Part shown: piece after piece, positions 8,155 through 15,019 of the stretch
Position numbering within the stretch: the first letter of the stretch is position 1
Layout of the letters: every line of letters starts with the position of its first letter
DNA from: CAZWMK01 sp964635065
Lineage (GTDB): Bacteria > Pseudomonadota > Alphaproteobacteria > Sphingomonadales > Sphingomonadaceae
Length of the DNA stretch: 30,246 nucleotides
Assembly (NCBI GenBank): GCA_964635065.1
Contig: CAZWMK010000014.1
Coordinates: forward strand, 1-30,246
Direction of reading: 5' to 3'
The notes under the pieces: model-generated
Told to the model about the DNA's origin: nothing
What the model saw: the letters and a program-made list of their open reading frames with translations, nothing else
Database searches by the model: none
Translations under genes and position numbers: made by a program

Positions 8155-9212
8155 TAGATAAAGGTCACATGCCCCATTTTGCGGCCCGGTTTCACTTCGC
8201 TTTTGCCATAGAGGTGCAAATGCGCGCGGGGGTCCGCCAGCAGTTGTTCCCAGTTGTGGACGGCATCACCAAGAAGATTGTCCATCTGCACGGCGGGGGC
8301 CGTGAGGTCGGTCGCACCGAGTGGAATGCCGCAGACGGCGCGGATGTGATTTTCGAACTGGTCCGTGCGGCAGCCTTCCAGCGTCCAATGGCCACTGTTG
8401 TGCACGCGCGGCGCCATTTCGTTGAACACGGGGCCATCGACCGTGGCAAAAAACTCAAGCGTCAAGAGACCAACATGGTCAAGCGCATCGGCCACTTTCA
8501 GGGCCAGTGCGGTGGCGGCGAGCGCCTGCGCCTCTATGGCAGGGCCGCAGGGGATGATGGAATGGGCAAGGATGCCGTTTTCATGCGTATTGCGCGGCAC
8601 CGGATAGCTGCGGTGACTGTTGTCGGGACCGCGCGCGATCAGGACGGAAAATTCAGCGTCAAACGTCACGAAGCCTTCGAGAACGGCGGGGTTGCGACCA
8701 ATGACGTCCCATGCCGCAGGGGCATCTGCTGCCGTCATGATGCGCGCCTGACCCTTGCCGTCATAGCCCATGCGCCGCGTTTTCAGGATGGCGGGCGTGC
8801 CGATCCGGGACAGCGCGGCTTCGAGATCGGCCAGACTGTCGACAGCGGCAAAGGGCGCCGGACGTCCGCCAAGATCGGTGATGAACTGCTTTTCGGTCAG
8901 CCGGTCCTGCGCCACTTCAAGCGAGCGGGCGCCGGGGCGGACGATCTTTGTGCGGGCGAGATGTTCGACGGCGGCGACCGGGACGTTCTCAAACTCGTAG
9001 GTCACGACATCGACGACGGCGGCAAAACGATCGAGCGCCGCAAAATCGAGATAGTCGGCCCGCGTCACTTCGGCGGAAACATCGCCTGCAGGCATTTCGC
9101 TGTCGGGCGCGAACACATGGACGCGATACCCCATGGAGGCGGCGGCAATGGCCAGCATCCGGCCCAGTTGGCCGCCACCCAATATCCCGATCGTCGAACC
9201 TGGCGTGATCAC
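8154..9212 (-). CDS. purK: 5-(carboxyamino)imidazole ribonucleotide synthase
   Basis: PurK uses ATP and bicarbonate to carboxylate AIR to N5-CAIR in de novo purine synthesis. The 352-residue protein starts TIGILGGGQLGRMLAIAAAS, the nucleotide-binding loop of the family. It continues with ATP-grasp features such as PAILKTRRMGYDGKGQ, EGFVTFDAEFSVLIAR, and the metal-binding FNEMAPRVHNSGHWT. The start is a GTG at 9212 overlapping the purE stop (GTGA). The longer open frame upstream is purE read in the wrong frame. Length and motifs are normal. Confidence 0.95.
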   Translation of the reverse strand: MITPGSTIGILGGGQLGRMLAIAAASMGYRVHVFAPDSEMPAGDVSAEVTRADYLDFAALDRFAAVVDVVTYEFENVPVAAVEHLARTKIVRPGARSLEVAQDRLTEKQFITDLGGRPAPFAAVDSLADLEAALSRIGTPAILKTRRMGYDGKGQARIMTAADAPAAWDVIGRNPAVLEGFVTFDAEFSVLIARGPDNSHRSYPVPRNTHENGILAHSIIPCGPAIEAQALAATALALKVADALDHVGLLTLEFFATVDGPVFNEMAPRVHNSGHWTLEGCRTDQFENHIRAVCGIPLGATDLTAPAVQMDNLLGDAVHNWEQLLADPRAHLHLYGKSEVKPGRKMGHVTFI

Positions 9213-9703
9213 GCGTCTGTCACCGTTTCCGCTACACTGTCGGTCTGGCGCTGGCGCCATGCGGCCAGCCGGCTTTTGAGTTCCGGATCGGCCAGCGCCA
9301 CGATCGATGCCGCAAAAAGCCCGGCATTGATCGCACCAGCCTTGCCGATCGCCAGCGTGCCGACGGGCACGCCACCCGGCATTTGAACGATCGACAGCAG
9401 GCTGTCCATACCGCTCAGCGCCTTTGATTCGACCGGCACGCCAAGAACCGGCAGATTGGTCATCGAGGCCGTCATGCCCGGCAGGTGGGCCGCGCCCCCC
9501 GCGCCAGCGATGATTACCTGAATGCCCCGCCCTTCCGCCGATTTGGCATAATCCCAAAGACGGTCGGGCGTGCGATGGGCCGATACCACCCTGGCTTCAT
9601 GGGAAACGCCCAGTTCGGTCAGGACATCGACGGCATGACGCATCGTTTCCCAGTCCGAACGGCTGCCCATGATGATTCCGACGCTGACAGTCGTGTCACT
9701 CAT
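9209..9703 (-). CDS. purE: N5-carboxyaminoimidazole ribonucleotide mutase
   Basis: PurE converts N5-CAIR, made by PurK, to CAIR. The 164-residue protein has the class I PurE motifs: GIIMGSRSDWETM, VVSAHRTPDRL with the catalytic His, AGAGGAAHLPGMTA, and ESKALSGMDSLLSIVQMPGG. It overlaps purK by four bases, so the pair is one operon. The ATG at 9703 begins MSDTTVSVGIIMGSRSD. No strong Shine-Dalgarno is visible. The 278 bases upstream, up to the diguanylate cyclase, are intergenic. Confidence 0.96.
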   Translation of the reverse strand: MSDTTVSVGIIMGSRSDWETMRHAVDVLTELGVSHEARVVSAHRTPDRLWDYAKSAEGRGIQVIIAGAGGAAHLPGMTASMTNLPVLGVPVESKALSGMDSLLSIVQMPGGVPVGTLAIGKAGAINAGLFAASIVALADPELKSRLAAWRQRQTDSVAETVTDA

Positions 9704-9910
9704 TGTCTGACGGTGTCCCCCAAACCCGTTAAAAGAATCAGCCTAGAGCCAGAATGCCAGCGGTGGAAGCCCCGTTCCCATCGATTTTTCGACTTGGGTT
9801 GTCGCGGCTTGCCCGGATGCGTTACGGCGTGATGCCATCAATTTCGTGCAGGCGTGGCAGGCGTGTGGCGCGACGCTCCGTGTCATGTGGCGCGCCATGA
9901 TAAAATATGG

Positions 9911-9926
9911 TTAACTCCATCGTAAC
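9911..9926 (+). promoter_or_regulatory. CtrA-like box upstream of the diguanylate cyclase gene
   Basis: The sequence reads TTAA, seven bases, then GTAAC. The CtrA consensus is TTAA-N7-TTAA(C), so this is one mismatch away. It lies about 56 bases before the cyclase start in an AT-rich patch of an otherwise GC-rich intergenic region. Binding is inferred from pattern only. Confidence 0.4.
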
Positions 9927-9981
9927 GCTACCGTGCTAATCGTGATCAATTGCATGCGTGTAGGAAGAGGGCCAGCGCGCT

Positions 9982-10695
9982 TTGAGGAACGAGAACGAGA
10001 AAAAATCATCCGGCGACATGCGTCAGCAGCGCTCCGCGCCAACGCTCTCGGCCATGATGGAGGCATTCGAGAAGCCTGACGGTTCGCTGGCTGACCCTGA
10101 GGACTTTTCTCCGAATGCCCGCCGCGCTTTCGCTGCTCTGCTTGCGGAATCCGAAGGTCTGCGCAAGGCGCTGGCCCGTGCGCAGGCGCACATTGAAGAA
10201 TTGGAACATCTGGTTGAAACCGATACGCTGACGCCGGTGGCCAATCGCCGGGGCATCATGCGCGAACTGTCGCGTGCCATCGCGCAAGTCGAACGCTATG
10301 GCATTGATGCGGCTCTGATTTTTATTGATGTCAACGAGATGAAGGACATCAACGACCGTTATGGCCATGTGGTTGGCGATGCCGCCTTGCAGCATGTTGC
10401 CGAAACGCTGTCCAGCCATCTGCGCGCAGCCGACGCGGTTGGCCGCATGGGCGGCGATGAGTTTCTGGTTGTTCTGCTGCACAGCACCGAGGCGCAGGCG
10501 ATGGTGAAATGCACGCATCTCATTGCCGCAGTTGCCGCCAAGCCTGTCGTTCATGGCGATGTCTCGTTCCACGTCTCGATTGCTGCAGGCGCCTGCGCCA
10601 TCCGTGCCGGTGAAAGCCCGGCCACATTGCTCGATCGTGCTGACCGGATGATGTACGAAACCAAGCGCCGGAACGCTGAAACAACGTCTGGCTGA
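9982..10695 (+). CDS. GGDEF-domain diguanylate cyclase
   Basis: A 237-residue soluble protein. The first 55 residues carry no clear domain; residues about 55-80 look like a coiled-coil linker (LLAESEGLRKALARAQAHIE). The GGDEF domain fills the rest: DTLTPVANRRGIMREL, FIDVNEMKDINDRYGHVVGD, and an intact GGDEF active site at about 157-161. RAAD lies exactly five residues before it, which matches the product-inhibition I-site. It should therefore make cyclic di-GMP from two GTP. The start is uncertain: TTG at 9982 has AAGAGGG about eleven bases upstream, while the ATG at 10018 has no ribosome site. A CtrA-like box lies upstream. Confidence 0.9.
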   Translation: MRNENEKKSSGDMRQQRSAPTLSAMMEAFEKPDGSLADPEDFSPNARRAFAALLAESEGLRKALARAQAHIEELEHLVETDTLTPVANRRGIMRELSRAIAQVERYGIDAALIFIDVNEMKDINDRYGHVVGDAALQHVAETLSSHLRAADAVGRMGGDEFLVVLLHSTEAQAMVKCTHLIAAVAAKPVVHGDVSFHVSIAAGACAIRAGESPATLLDRADRMMYETKRRNAETTSG

Positions 10696-10806
10696 ACTGC
10701 ATCTGGCTGGACTGTGCCCGCTTAAACTGTGCCAGGTTGATGTGCGCGCGGTCGAGCCGCCTTCGGTCTGCGCTTGGTGATTGTTGCCGCGCCGTCCCGC
10801 GTCCCG

Positions 10807-10839
10807 CCGCCCCGCCTGCGACGGCCGCAGGCAGGGCGG
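10807..10839. terminator. Long GC-rich hairpin between the convergent cyclase and lipoprotein genes
   Basis: Arms CCGCCC-C-GCCTGCG (10807-10820) and CGCAGGC-A-GGGCGG (10826-10839) pair for 13 of 14 positions around a 5-base loop. It lies 15 bases beyond the lipoprotein stop and about 110 bases beyond the cyclase stop. No T-run follows on either strand, so it may act as an mRNA 3'-end structure more than as a classical terminator. Confidence 0.45.
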
Positions 10840-10854
10840 TTGGCAGTCGACAGT

Positions 10855-10986
10855 TTATTTTGCAGCGTCTTCCACGGCCTTGCCAGCCGATTTGACATCG
10901 CGGCCAACGCCTTCGATGGTGTTGCAGCCTGCAAGTGCGATGCTGCTGGCGAGCATGGCGAGAATGGCAATCTTGCTCAAACGCAT
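10855..10986 (-). CDS. Entericidin A/B-like small lipoprotein
   Basis: A 43-residue protein starting MRLSKIAILAMLASSIALAG, with the lipobox Cys at residue 21 (ALAGC). The mature part, NTIEGVGRDVKSAGKAVEDA, has the entericidin EcnA/EcnB pattern. It should be a substrate of Lgt and signal peptidase II and end up membrane-anchored. The ATG at 10986 is chosen over an upstream start because GGAGG lies five bases before it. Entericidin-type genes are often members of the alphaproteobacterial general stress regulon. A candidate EcfG promoter about 90 bases upstream fits that. Confidence 0.85.
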   Translation of the reverse strand: MRLSKIAILAMLASSIALAGCNTIEGVGRDVKSAGKAVEDAAK

Positions 10987-11074
10987 GAAATCCTCCGGAT
11001 AAATGATGCACGCATGGCCGACTGCAGGGGCACTGCGGCCGGGCATGCTGCGCGCAGGCTCATGTTAAAGGCTG

Positions 11075-11098
11075 AACCGGCGCGGGGAAAGCTGTTCG
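11075..11098 (-). promoter_or_regulatory. Candidate EcfG-type promoter for the entericidin-like gene
   Basis: On the minus strand the sequence reads CGAAC, 16 bases, GTT. The EcfG consensus is GGAAC-N16/17-cGTT; one of five -35 bases differs. The predicted transcript would have a leader of about 80 bases before the lipoprotein ATG. Being inside a PhyR/EcfG locus makes the match more credible. Confidence 0.45.
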
Positions 11099-11116
11099 CA
11101 TAACGGCGGACAAAGA

Positions 11117-11157
11117 AGAGCCCGGACGTGTTCGGGGGGGTGACACGACCGGGCTCT
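11117..11157 (-). terminator. Strong hairpin, probable terminator of the histidine kinase gene
   Basis: Arms AGAGCCCGG (11117-11125) and CCGGGCTCT (11149-11157) pair perfectly. A second 5-bp stem (CGTGT/ACACG) lies inside, separated by an A-A mismatch. Read on the minus strand the stem is followed by TCTTTGTCC, a modest T-rich tail, so it could end the kinase transcript. It is partner to a second hairpin only four bases away. Confidence 0.5.
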
Positions 11158-11161
11158 GTTG

Positions 11162-11197
11162 CACGACAGGGGAGCGGGGGGCATGTCCTCTGTCGTG
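11162..11197. repeat. Second tandem hairpin (inverted repeat)
   Basis: CACGACAGGGGA (11162-11173) pairs with TCCTCTGTCGTG (11186-11197) for 12 positions with one G-T wobble, around a 12-base loop. It lies between the kinase gene stop at 11280 and the hairpin at 11117-11157. No T-run follows on either side. Confidence 0.5.
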
Positions 11198-11279
11198 AAT
11201 GTGAACGCGAAAAAATGATTTCGGTTCCGGTGTCATGGCATTTTTTTCGGATGAAAAGCTGCGGCGGTCGCCTCCGCGC

Positions 11280-12896
11280 TTAGATCAGCGTGAACACAAG
11301 GCGATATTCACCCAGTTCGCTATCATGCAGAAGCTGCGTGCGCAACTGGCGGGCCATGCCGTTGGCAATGCGTGCGGTTGCTGTCATCTGGCCGGGTGCC
11401 AGCGCGCAGTCTCCACGGAAACGCTCGGTTGCCACCACAAGACGTCCCTGGCCGTCGGAACGCGTGATCCGCAGCGCGATCGCCACGGGTGCGGGCGGCT
11501 GGTTTTCGACTGCGCTGGCGGCGATTTCCGTCACAAGAAACGCCAGAGACACAGCATGATCCTGCGCGACATGCAGGGGGGCGACATCCTGCGAGATGGA
11601 AAAGTCAGTATCATAACGATCATGAATGGCGTGCGCGATGCTTTGACAGAGGTCGTGCATGAGGGGGCGCAGCGGTACCTTGCCATTGTCGCTGTCCTCA
11701 AACAGCCAGCGATGCACGGTCGTCAGCGCATTGATCCGTAACCGGATCGCGGCATACGCCTCTGCCGCCTCTGGCGCCGTCGCTGCCCGTGCATAGAGGC
11801 TGAGCAGGCTGGATATGACCTGAAGGTTGTTTTTTACCCGGTGATGCACTTCGCGCACGAGCCGGGCCTGTGTTTCCAGGGCCTCTGCCTGCGCTTGTTC
11901 ATGCGCCTTGATCCGTGCGGCCATGGTGTCGAAGGCGTCCGCCAGCTGCTGCATTTCCCGCGAACCGAGATCGCGATTGTCGCGGCTTGCGGCGGGAAGC
12001 GTCTCGGTTGCGGAGGCCGTGCTGGCAAGATGTTCGACACGCTGGCGTATCAGCAACAACGGACGCGCCGCCACATGCCGGATCACCAGCCAGCCAGTCA
12101 TCAGGGCTGCCAGCCACATCAGCACCGGCAGGCTGATCGACAGCAGCCGGCCATGCGGCAACTCTGGCTGCGGGATGCTGTAATACAGGCGAAGACCACT
12201 GCCGCCGACCGCATGCCAGTCATTGTGAAGGGGGTTTTCGCGGCGTTTTTCTGACGATCCGGGTGTTTCGGCAATGGTGCGGCCATCGACAACGAGCTGA
12301 TAGGCGGCGTGTGTCTGCCCGTCCTGTGCCAGCGGTCCGCCAAGAACGTCGGCGTCGATCCGGGCAAGCACAAGCATCTCGATATTGCCGCGCAGGCGTG
12401 ACGCCGGCGCCAGCGCGAGGCGCAATTCTCCCGCCTGATCGCTATAAAGGACCGACATGAACCTTGCCCTGTTCGGCGATTCCTTGACCTTGGCAAGCGC
12501 CTGACGCGCGCGCGCGCTGTCGATGGCGCCACAAATGATGCTGCCATCCGCACTGATGATGCTGATATCGCGCAACAGGGGGCTGTAGGCTGTCAATGCA
12601 CCGGCTGTGCTCTGGCACTGTGCCGGCGCGGTGCGGATGTCACCAAGCGCCGTCCAGACAAAACCGAGAAGTTGCAGGTTTTCATGCAGGATGGCATCGA
12701 TCCTGCCTGCGACGATGGCAGCCTGATTCACGCTCTGGCGCCGCCGTTCGTCTTGCAGCGCATGATAAGCGTTGGTGGTCAGCAGGATGGCGGCAATGCC
12801 CAGGGGCAACAGGGCCGCCGTCAGGGTCAGCAGCAAGCGCGTGGGCAGCGACCAGGGAGGCAGGAAATATGCCCGAAATGGTCGGATATCTGTCAT
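11280..12896 (-). CDS. Membrane sensor histidine kinase, HisKA_2 family, PhyP-like regulator of PhyR
   Basis: A 538-residue protein: membrane segment at about 21-40, periplasmic sensor region about 41-250, second membrane segment about 252-275, HAMP region to about 330, then HisKA_2 with REVHHRVKNNLQVISSLLSL (His 351/352). The C-terminal ATPase-like part appears degenerate. The N-box region reads FLVTEIAASAVENQ, without the usual Asn, and I find no DxGxG or GxGxG boxes near the end. The gene is divergent from phyR. In Sphingomonas sp. Fr1 a HisKA_2 protein linked to phyR, PhyP, lowers PhyR phosphorylation and behaves as a phosphatase. Loss of ATP-binding residues suits such a role. This assignment is inference from family and position. 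Confidence 0.85.
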   Translation of the reverse strand: MTDIRPFRAYFLPPWSLPTRLLLTLTAALLPLGIAAILLTTNAYHALQDERRRQSVNQAAIVAGRIDAILHENLQLLGFVWTALGDIRTAPAQCQSTAGALTAYSPLLRDISIISADGSIICGAIDSARARQALAKVKESPNRARFMSVLYSDQAGELRLALAPASRLRGNIEMLVLARIDADVLGGPLAQDGQTHAAYQLVVDGRTIAETPGSSEKRRENPLHNDWHAVGGSGLRLYYSIPQPELPHGRLLSISLPVLMWLAALMTGWLVIRHVAARPLLLIRQRVEHLASTASATETLPAASRDNRDLGSREMQQLADAFDTMAARIKAHEQAQAEALETQARLVREVHHRVKNNLQVISSLLSLYARAATAPEAAEAYAAIRLRINALTTVHRWLFEDSDNGKVPLRPLMHDLCQSIAHAIHDRYDTDFSISQDVAPLHVAQDHAVSLAFLVTEIAASAVENQPPAPVAIALRITRSDGQGRLVVATERFRGDCALAPGQMTATARIANGMARQLRTQLLHDSELGEYRLVFTLI

Positions 12897-13038
12897 GACA
12901 GGGCGTCACCGCGCTGATTCGGCGCAGACGGCCGGGCGCGCCAGATTGCGCAGGCGGCACCCGCAGCTGCGGGATGAAGGGCGTAACGCGCGCGGAAACA
13001 GAATTTTATCATGGCAGGTTCATCAACACTGCTTGATT

Positions 13039-13068
13039 TTGCACACCGGTTCCAGTGCACAATAGTAT
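13039..13068 (+). promoter_or_regulatory. Candidate housekeeping promoter of phyR
   Basis: TTGCAC (13039-13044), 18 bases, TAGTAT (13063-13068) resembles a sigma-70-type promoter about 40 bases before the phyR start. No GGAAC...GTT motif of proper spacing is present in the 212-base gap between the kinase and phyR. Confidence 0.35.
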
Positions 13069-13072
13069 TGTG
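13058..13072. promoter_or_regulatory. Perfect 15-bp palindrome over the phyR promoter, possible operator
   Basis: CACAATAGTATTGTG is symmetrical around the central G and covers the candidate -10 element of phyR. It is AT-rich in a GC-rich genome. The regulator is unknown. Confidence 0.4.
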
Positions 13073-13108
13073 GCATTATGCTGCCGGATCGACATGGAGT
13101 TACCGCAT

Positions 13109-13906
13109 ATGTCGCTGTCGAATGACATCGCGCCCCATCTGCCTTATCTGCGCCGCTATGCTCGCGCCCTTACAGGCAGTCAGGGGCAGGGCGACGCGAT
13201 TGTGCGCGCAACGCTTGAGGCCCTGATTGCCGATCCGGGGCGGTTCCGTCGCGATGTCGATGCCCGTCTGGAACTCTATGGCATTTTCCATGCGATCTGG
13301 CTGCAGGGCCTGGCTGAGGCGTCAACGACCACCGAACAGGCGAGTCGCGGCGAAGAGGTCGCCCGCGCGCGCCTCGCGGTGCTGACCCCGCGCTCACGGC
13401 AGGCATTGCTGCTGACGGCCATGGAGGGCTTCACGCGCGAAGATGCGGCCCACCTTCTGGGCGTGTCCGCTGCCGACGTCGATGCGCTGGTGCGCGAAGC
13501 ACTGGAAGAGGTCGGGCGGCAGACGACGACGCGTGTGCTCGTTATCGAGGATGAACCGATCATCGCCATGGACCTTGAAGCGCTGGTGCGCGACATGGGG
13601 CACAGCATCACCGGTGTCGCGGCGACACATGACGAGGCCGTGGCGATGGCCGAAGCTGATGCGCCGGGATTGATTCTTGCGGATATCCAACTGGCCGACA
13701 ACAGTTCGGGCATTGATGCCGTGCGCGAAATACTGGCGCGTTTTTCCGTTCCGGTCATATTCATCACCGCATTTCCAGAGCGGCTGCTGACAGGCACCCG
13801 GCCAGAACCAACCTTCATGATCACCAAGCCTTTTCAGCGTTCGACCGTTGCTGCTGCCATCAGTCAGGCGCTGTTTTTCAAGGTTTCGGCCCGGCTTTCC
13901 CACTGA
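13109..13906 (+). CDS. phyR: General stress response regulator PhyR (sigma-like domain plus receiver)
   Basis: PhyR is the anti-anti-sigma switch of the alphaproteobacterial general stress response. When its receiver is phosphorylated, the sigma-like N-terminal domain binds NepR and releases EcfG. This 265-residue protein has the sigma-like part first (MSLSNDIAPHLPYLRRYARA to ALEEVGRQ, about 1-140), including REDAAHLLGVSAADVDALV. The receiver follows: VLVIEDEPIIAMDLEAL, LILADIQL with phospho-acceptor Asp 192, FITAFPERLLTG, and TKPF with Lys 240. All key residues are present. The start at 13109 has GGAG nine bases upstream; longer in-frame starts lack this. The next gene is the NepR-EcfG fusion, the expected partner. 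Confidence 0.95.
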   Translation: MSLSNDIAPHLPYLRRYARALTGSQGQGDAIVRATLEALIADPGRFRRDVDARLELYGIFHAIWLQGLAEASTTTEQASRGEEVARARLAVLTPRSRQALLLTAMEGFTREDAAHLLGVSAADVDALVREALEEVGRQTTTRVLVIEDEPIIAMDLEALVRDMGHSITGVAATHDEAVAMAEADAPGLILADIQLADNSSGIDAVREILARFSVPVIFITAFPERLLTGTRPEPTFMITKPFQRSTVAAAISQALFFKVSARLSH

Positions 13907-14010
13907 CGTCGGCCTGAGGGGGGCGCGTACTTGTCAGAGGGTGTCGTTGAAGCGTGACAATGTGCTGCAATGATGGTCATATGTATAAAATTGGGGCGTC
14001 AGGGGGAGGC

Positions 14011-14814
14011 ATGCGCAGTAAACAGGATTCTCGCATGAACGCGCACATGACATCGGCGTTGGGCACTATGTTGCGTAACGTCTTCGATGAGGCCGCCGCA
14101 CAGCCATTGCCGGCTGTGTTCATCGAACTGTTGGAACAGCTGGCTGCTGCCGAACGCAGTGCCGGTGGCGTTGCGTTCGAGGCGCAGGAAACTCCCGGCC
14201 AGCTCGACGACGCCAGCTTCATGCGTGAACTGACGCTGATCACGCCGCAACTGCGCGGCTTTGCCCGTTCCTTGTCGGGCAATCGCGATTCTGCGGATGA
14301 TCTGGTTCAGGAAACGCTGCTCAAGGCCTGGATGGCACGCGCCCGTTTCCAGGCCGGGACCAACATGCGGGCGTGGACCTTCATCATCTTGCGCAATGTA
14401 TTCCTGAGCCAGATGCGGCGCGCCCGCTTCAATGGCACCTATGACGAAATTGAGGCCGATCGCATTCTTGCCGCGCCTTCGTCGCAGGACAAGGAAATCG
14501 AATTGGCCGACATCCACAGGGCCCTGATGCATTTGCCGCAAAATCAGCGCGAAGCCGTGATGCTGATCGGGGCGGGCGGCTTTTCCTATGAAGAGGCGGC
14601 CATGATCTGCGATTGTGCCGTCGGCACGATCAAAAGCCGTGTCGCGCGCGGGCGCGCTGCTCTGGAAGAGTTGATGGCAAAGGGGCAGATGATGTCGCGC
14701 GCCGAGATGAAACGACCTGTCGACATGTCGGCACACGATCAGATCATGGCCCAGGTCGATGCCCTGGCCGGTGACGCATCGCCCATGATCTTGCTGGATA
14801 ATGCGTCAGTCTAA
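14011..14814 (+). CDS. NepR anti-sigma domain fused in frame to EcfG sigma factor
   Basis: Residues about 17-46 (LGTMLRNVFDEAAAQPLP, then AVFIELLEQLA) match NepR, the small anti-sigma factor that holds EcfG. After a linker of about 24 residues the chain continues without a stop into a full EcfG-type ECF sigma factor. Region 2 shows QLRGFARSLSGNRDSADDLV, QETLLKAW and GTNMRAWTFIILRN; region 4 shows LPQNQREAVMLIGAGGFSYE and CAVGTIKSRVARGRAALEEL. In other alphaproteobacteria nepR and ecfG are separate, often overlapping genes. The only Met near the junction (14221) has no ribosome site, so free sigma is not obviously made. The start at 14011 follows AGGGGGAGG very closely; 14035, with AGGA seven bases upstream, is the alternative. 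A one-base error in the linker would also create this fusion. Confidence 0.88.
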   Translation: MRSKQDSRMNAHMTSALGTMLRNVFDEAAAQPLPAVFIELLEQLAAAERSAGGVAFEAQETPGQLDDASFMRELTLITPQLRGFARSLSGNRDSADDLVQETLLKAWMARARFQAGTNMRAWTFIILRNVFLSQMRRARFNGTYDEIEADRILAAPSSQDKEIELADIHRALMHLPQNQREAVMLIGAGGFSYEEAAMICDCAVGTIKSRVARGRAALEELMAKGQMMSRAEMKRPVDMSAHDQIMAQVDALAGDASPMILLDNASV

Positions 14815-15011
14815 CGGCTTGTCTTGTGCGCAGCCTTGTCGAGCTGTTCGATCATGGTGTCGAAATCACAGGCGGCGCTGCTGTTTTCCTGCAGCGGGAA
14901 GCCGATACGCAGTGTTGTGCCCATGGCGCGCGTGAGGATGCTGGTGTCGACAGGCAGGATCGGGCAAGGCCCAGCGGGCGGATCAGACGACAAGGGATAT
15001 TTCTGAGCCAT
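14811..15011 (-). CDS. Unrecognised small protein opposite the sigma gene end
   Basis: A 66-residue frame with third-codon-position GC near 70%, as in neighbouring genes, which supports real coding. I do not recognise the family. Its stop overlaps the NepR-EcfG stop on the other strand, and it starts just before an EcfG-like motif. The C-terminal half (MGTTLRIGFPLQE, then CDFDTMIEQLDKAA) has G, LR, F, F and QL at the same spacing as the NepR helices in the fusion protein. That could be chance or a divergent NepR-like peptide. Only a weak GGGGG lies about ten bases before the ATG. Confidence 0.55.
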   Translation of the reverse strand: MAQKYPLSSDPPAGPCPILPVDTSILTRAMGTTLRIGFPLQENSSAACDFDTMIEQLDKAAHKTSR

Positions 15012-15019
15012 GGCATTAA

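Noticed and set aside
9213..9557. N-terminal extension of the purK frame
   Set aside because: It overlaps purE in another frame. The nucleotide-binding loop of PurK follows directly after the GTG at 9212.
13001..13020. Possible EcfG promoter for phyR (GGAAAC...GTT)
   Set aside because: The -35 has an extra A and the spacing to GTT is 18, so it is not a credible match.
13049..13053. GGAAC on the minus strand upstream of the kinase gene
   Set aside because: The next GTT is 21 bases away, outside the 16-17 spacing of EcfG promoters.
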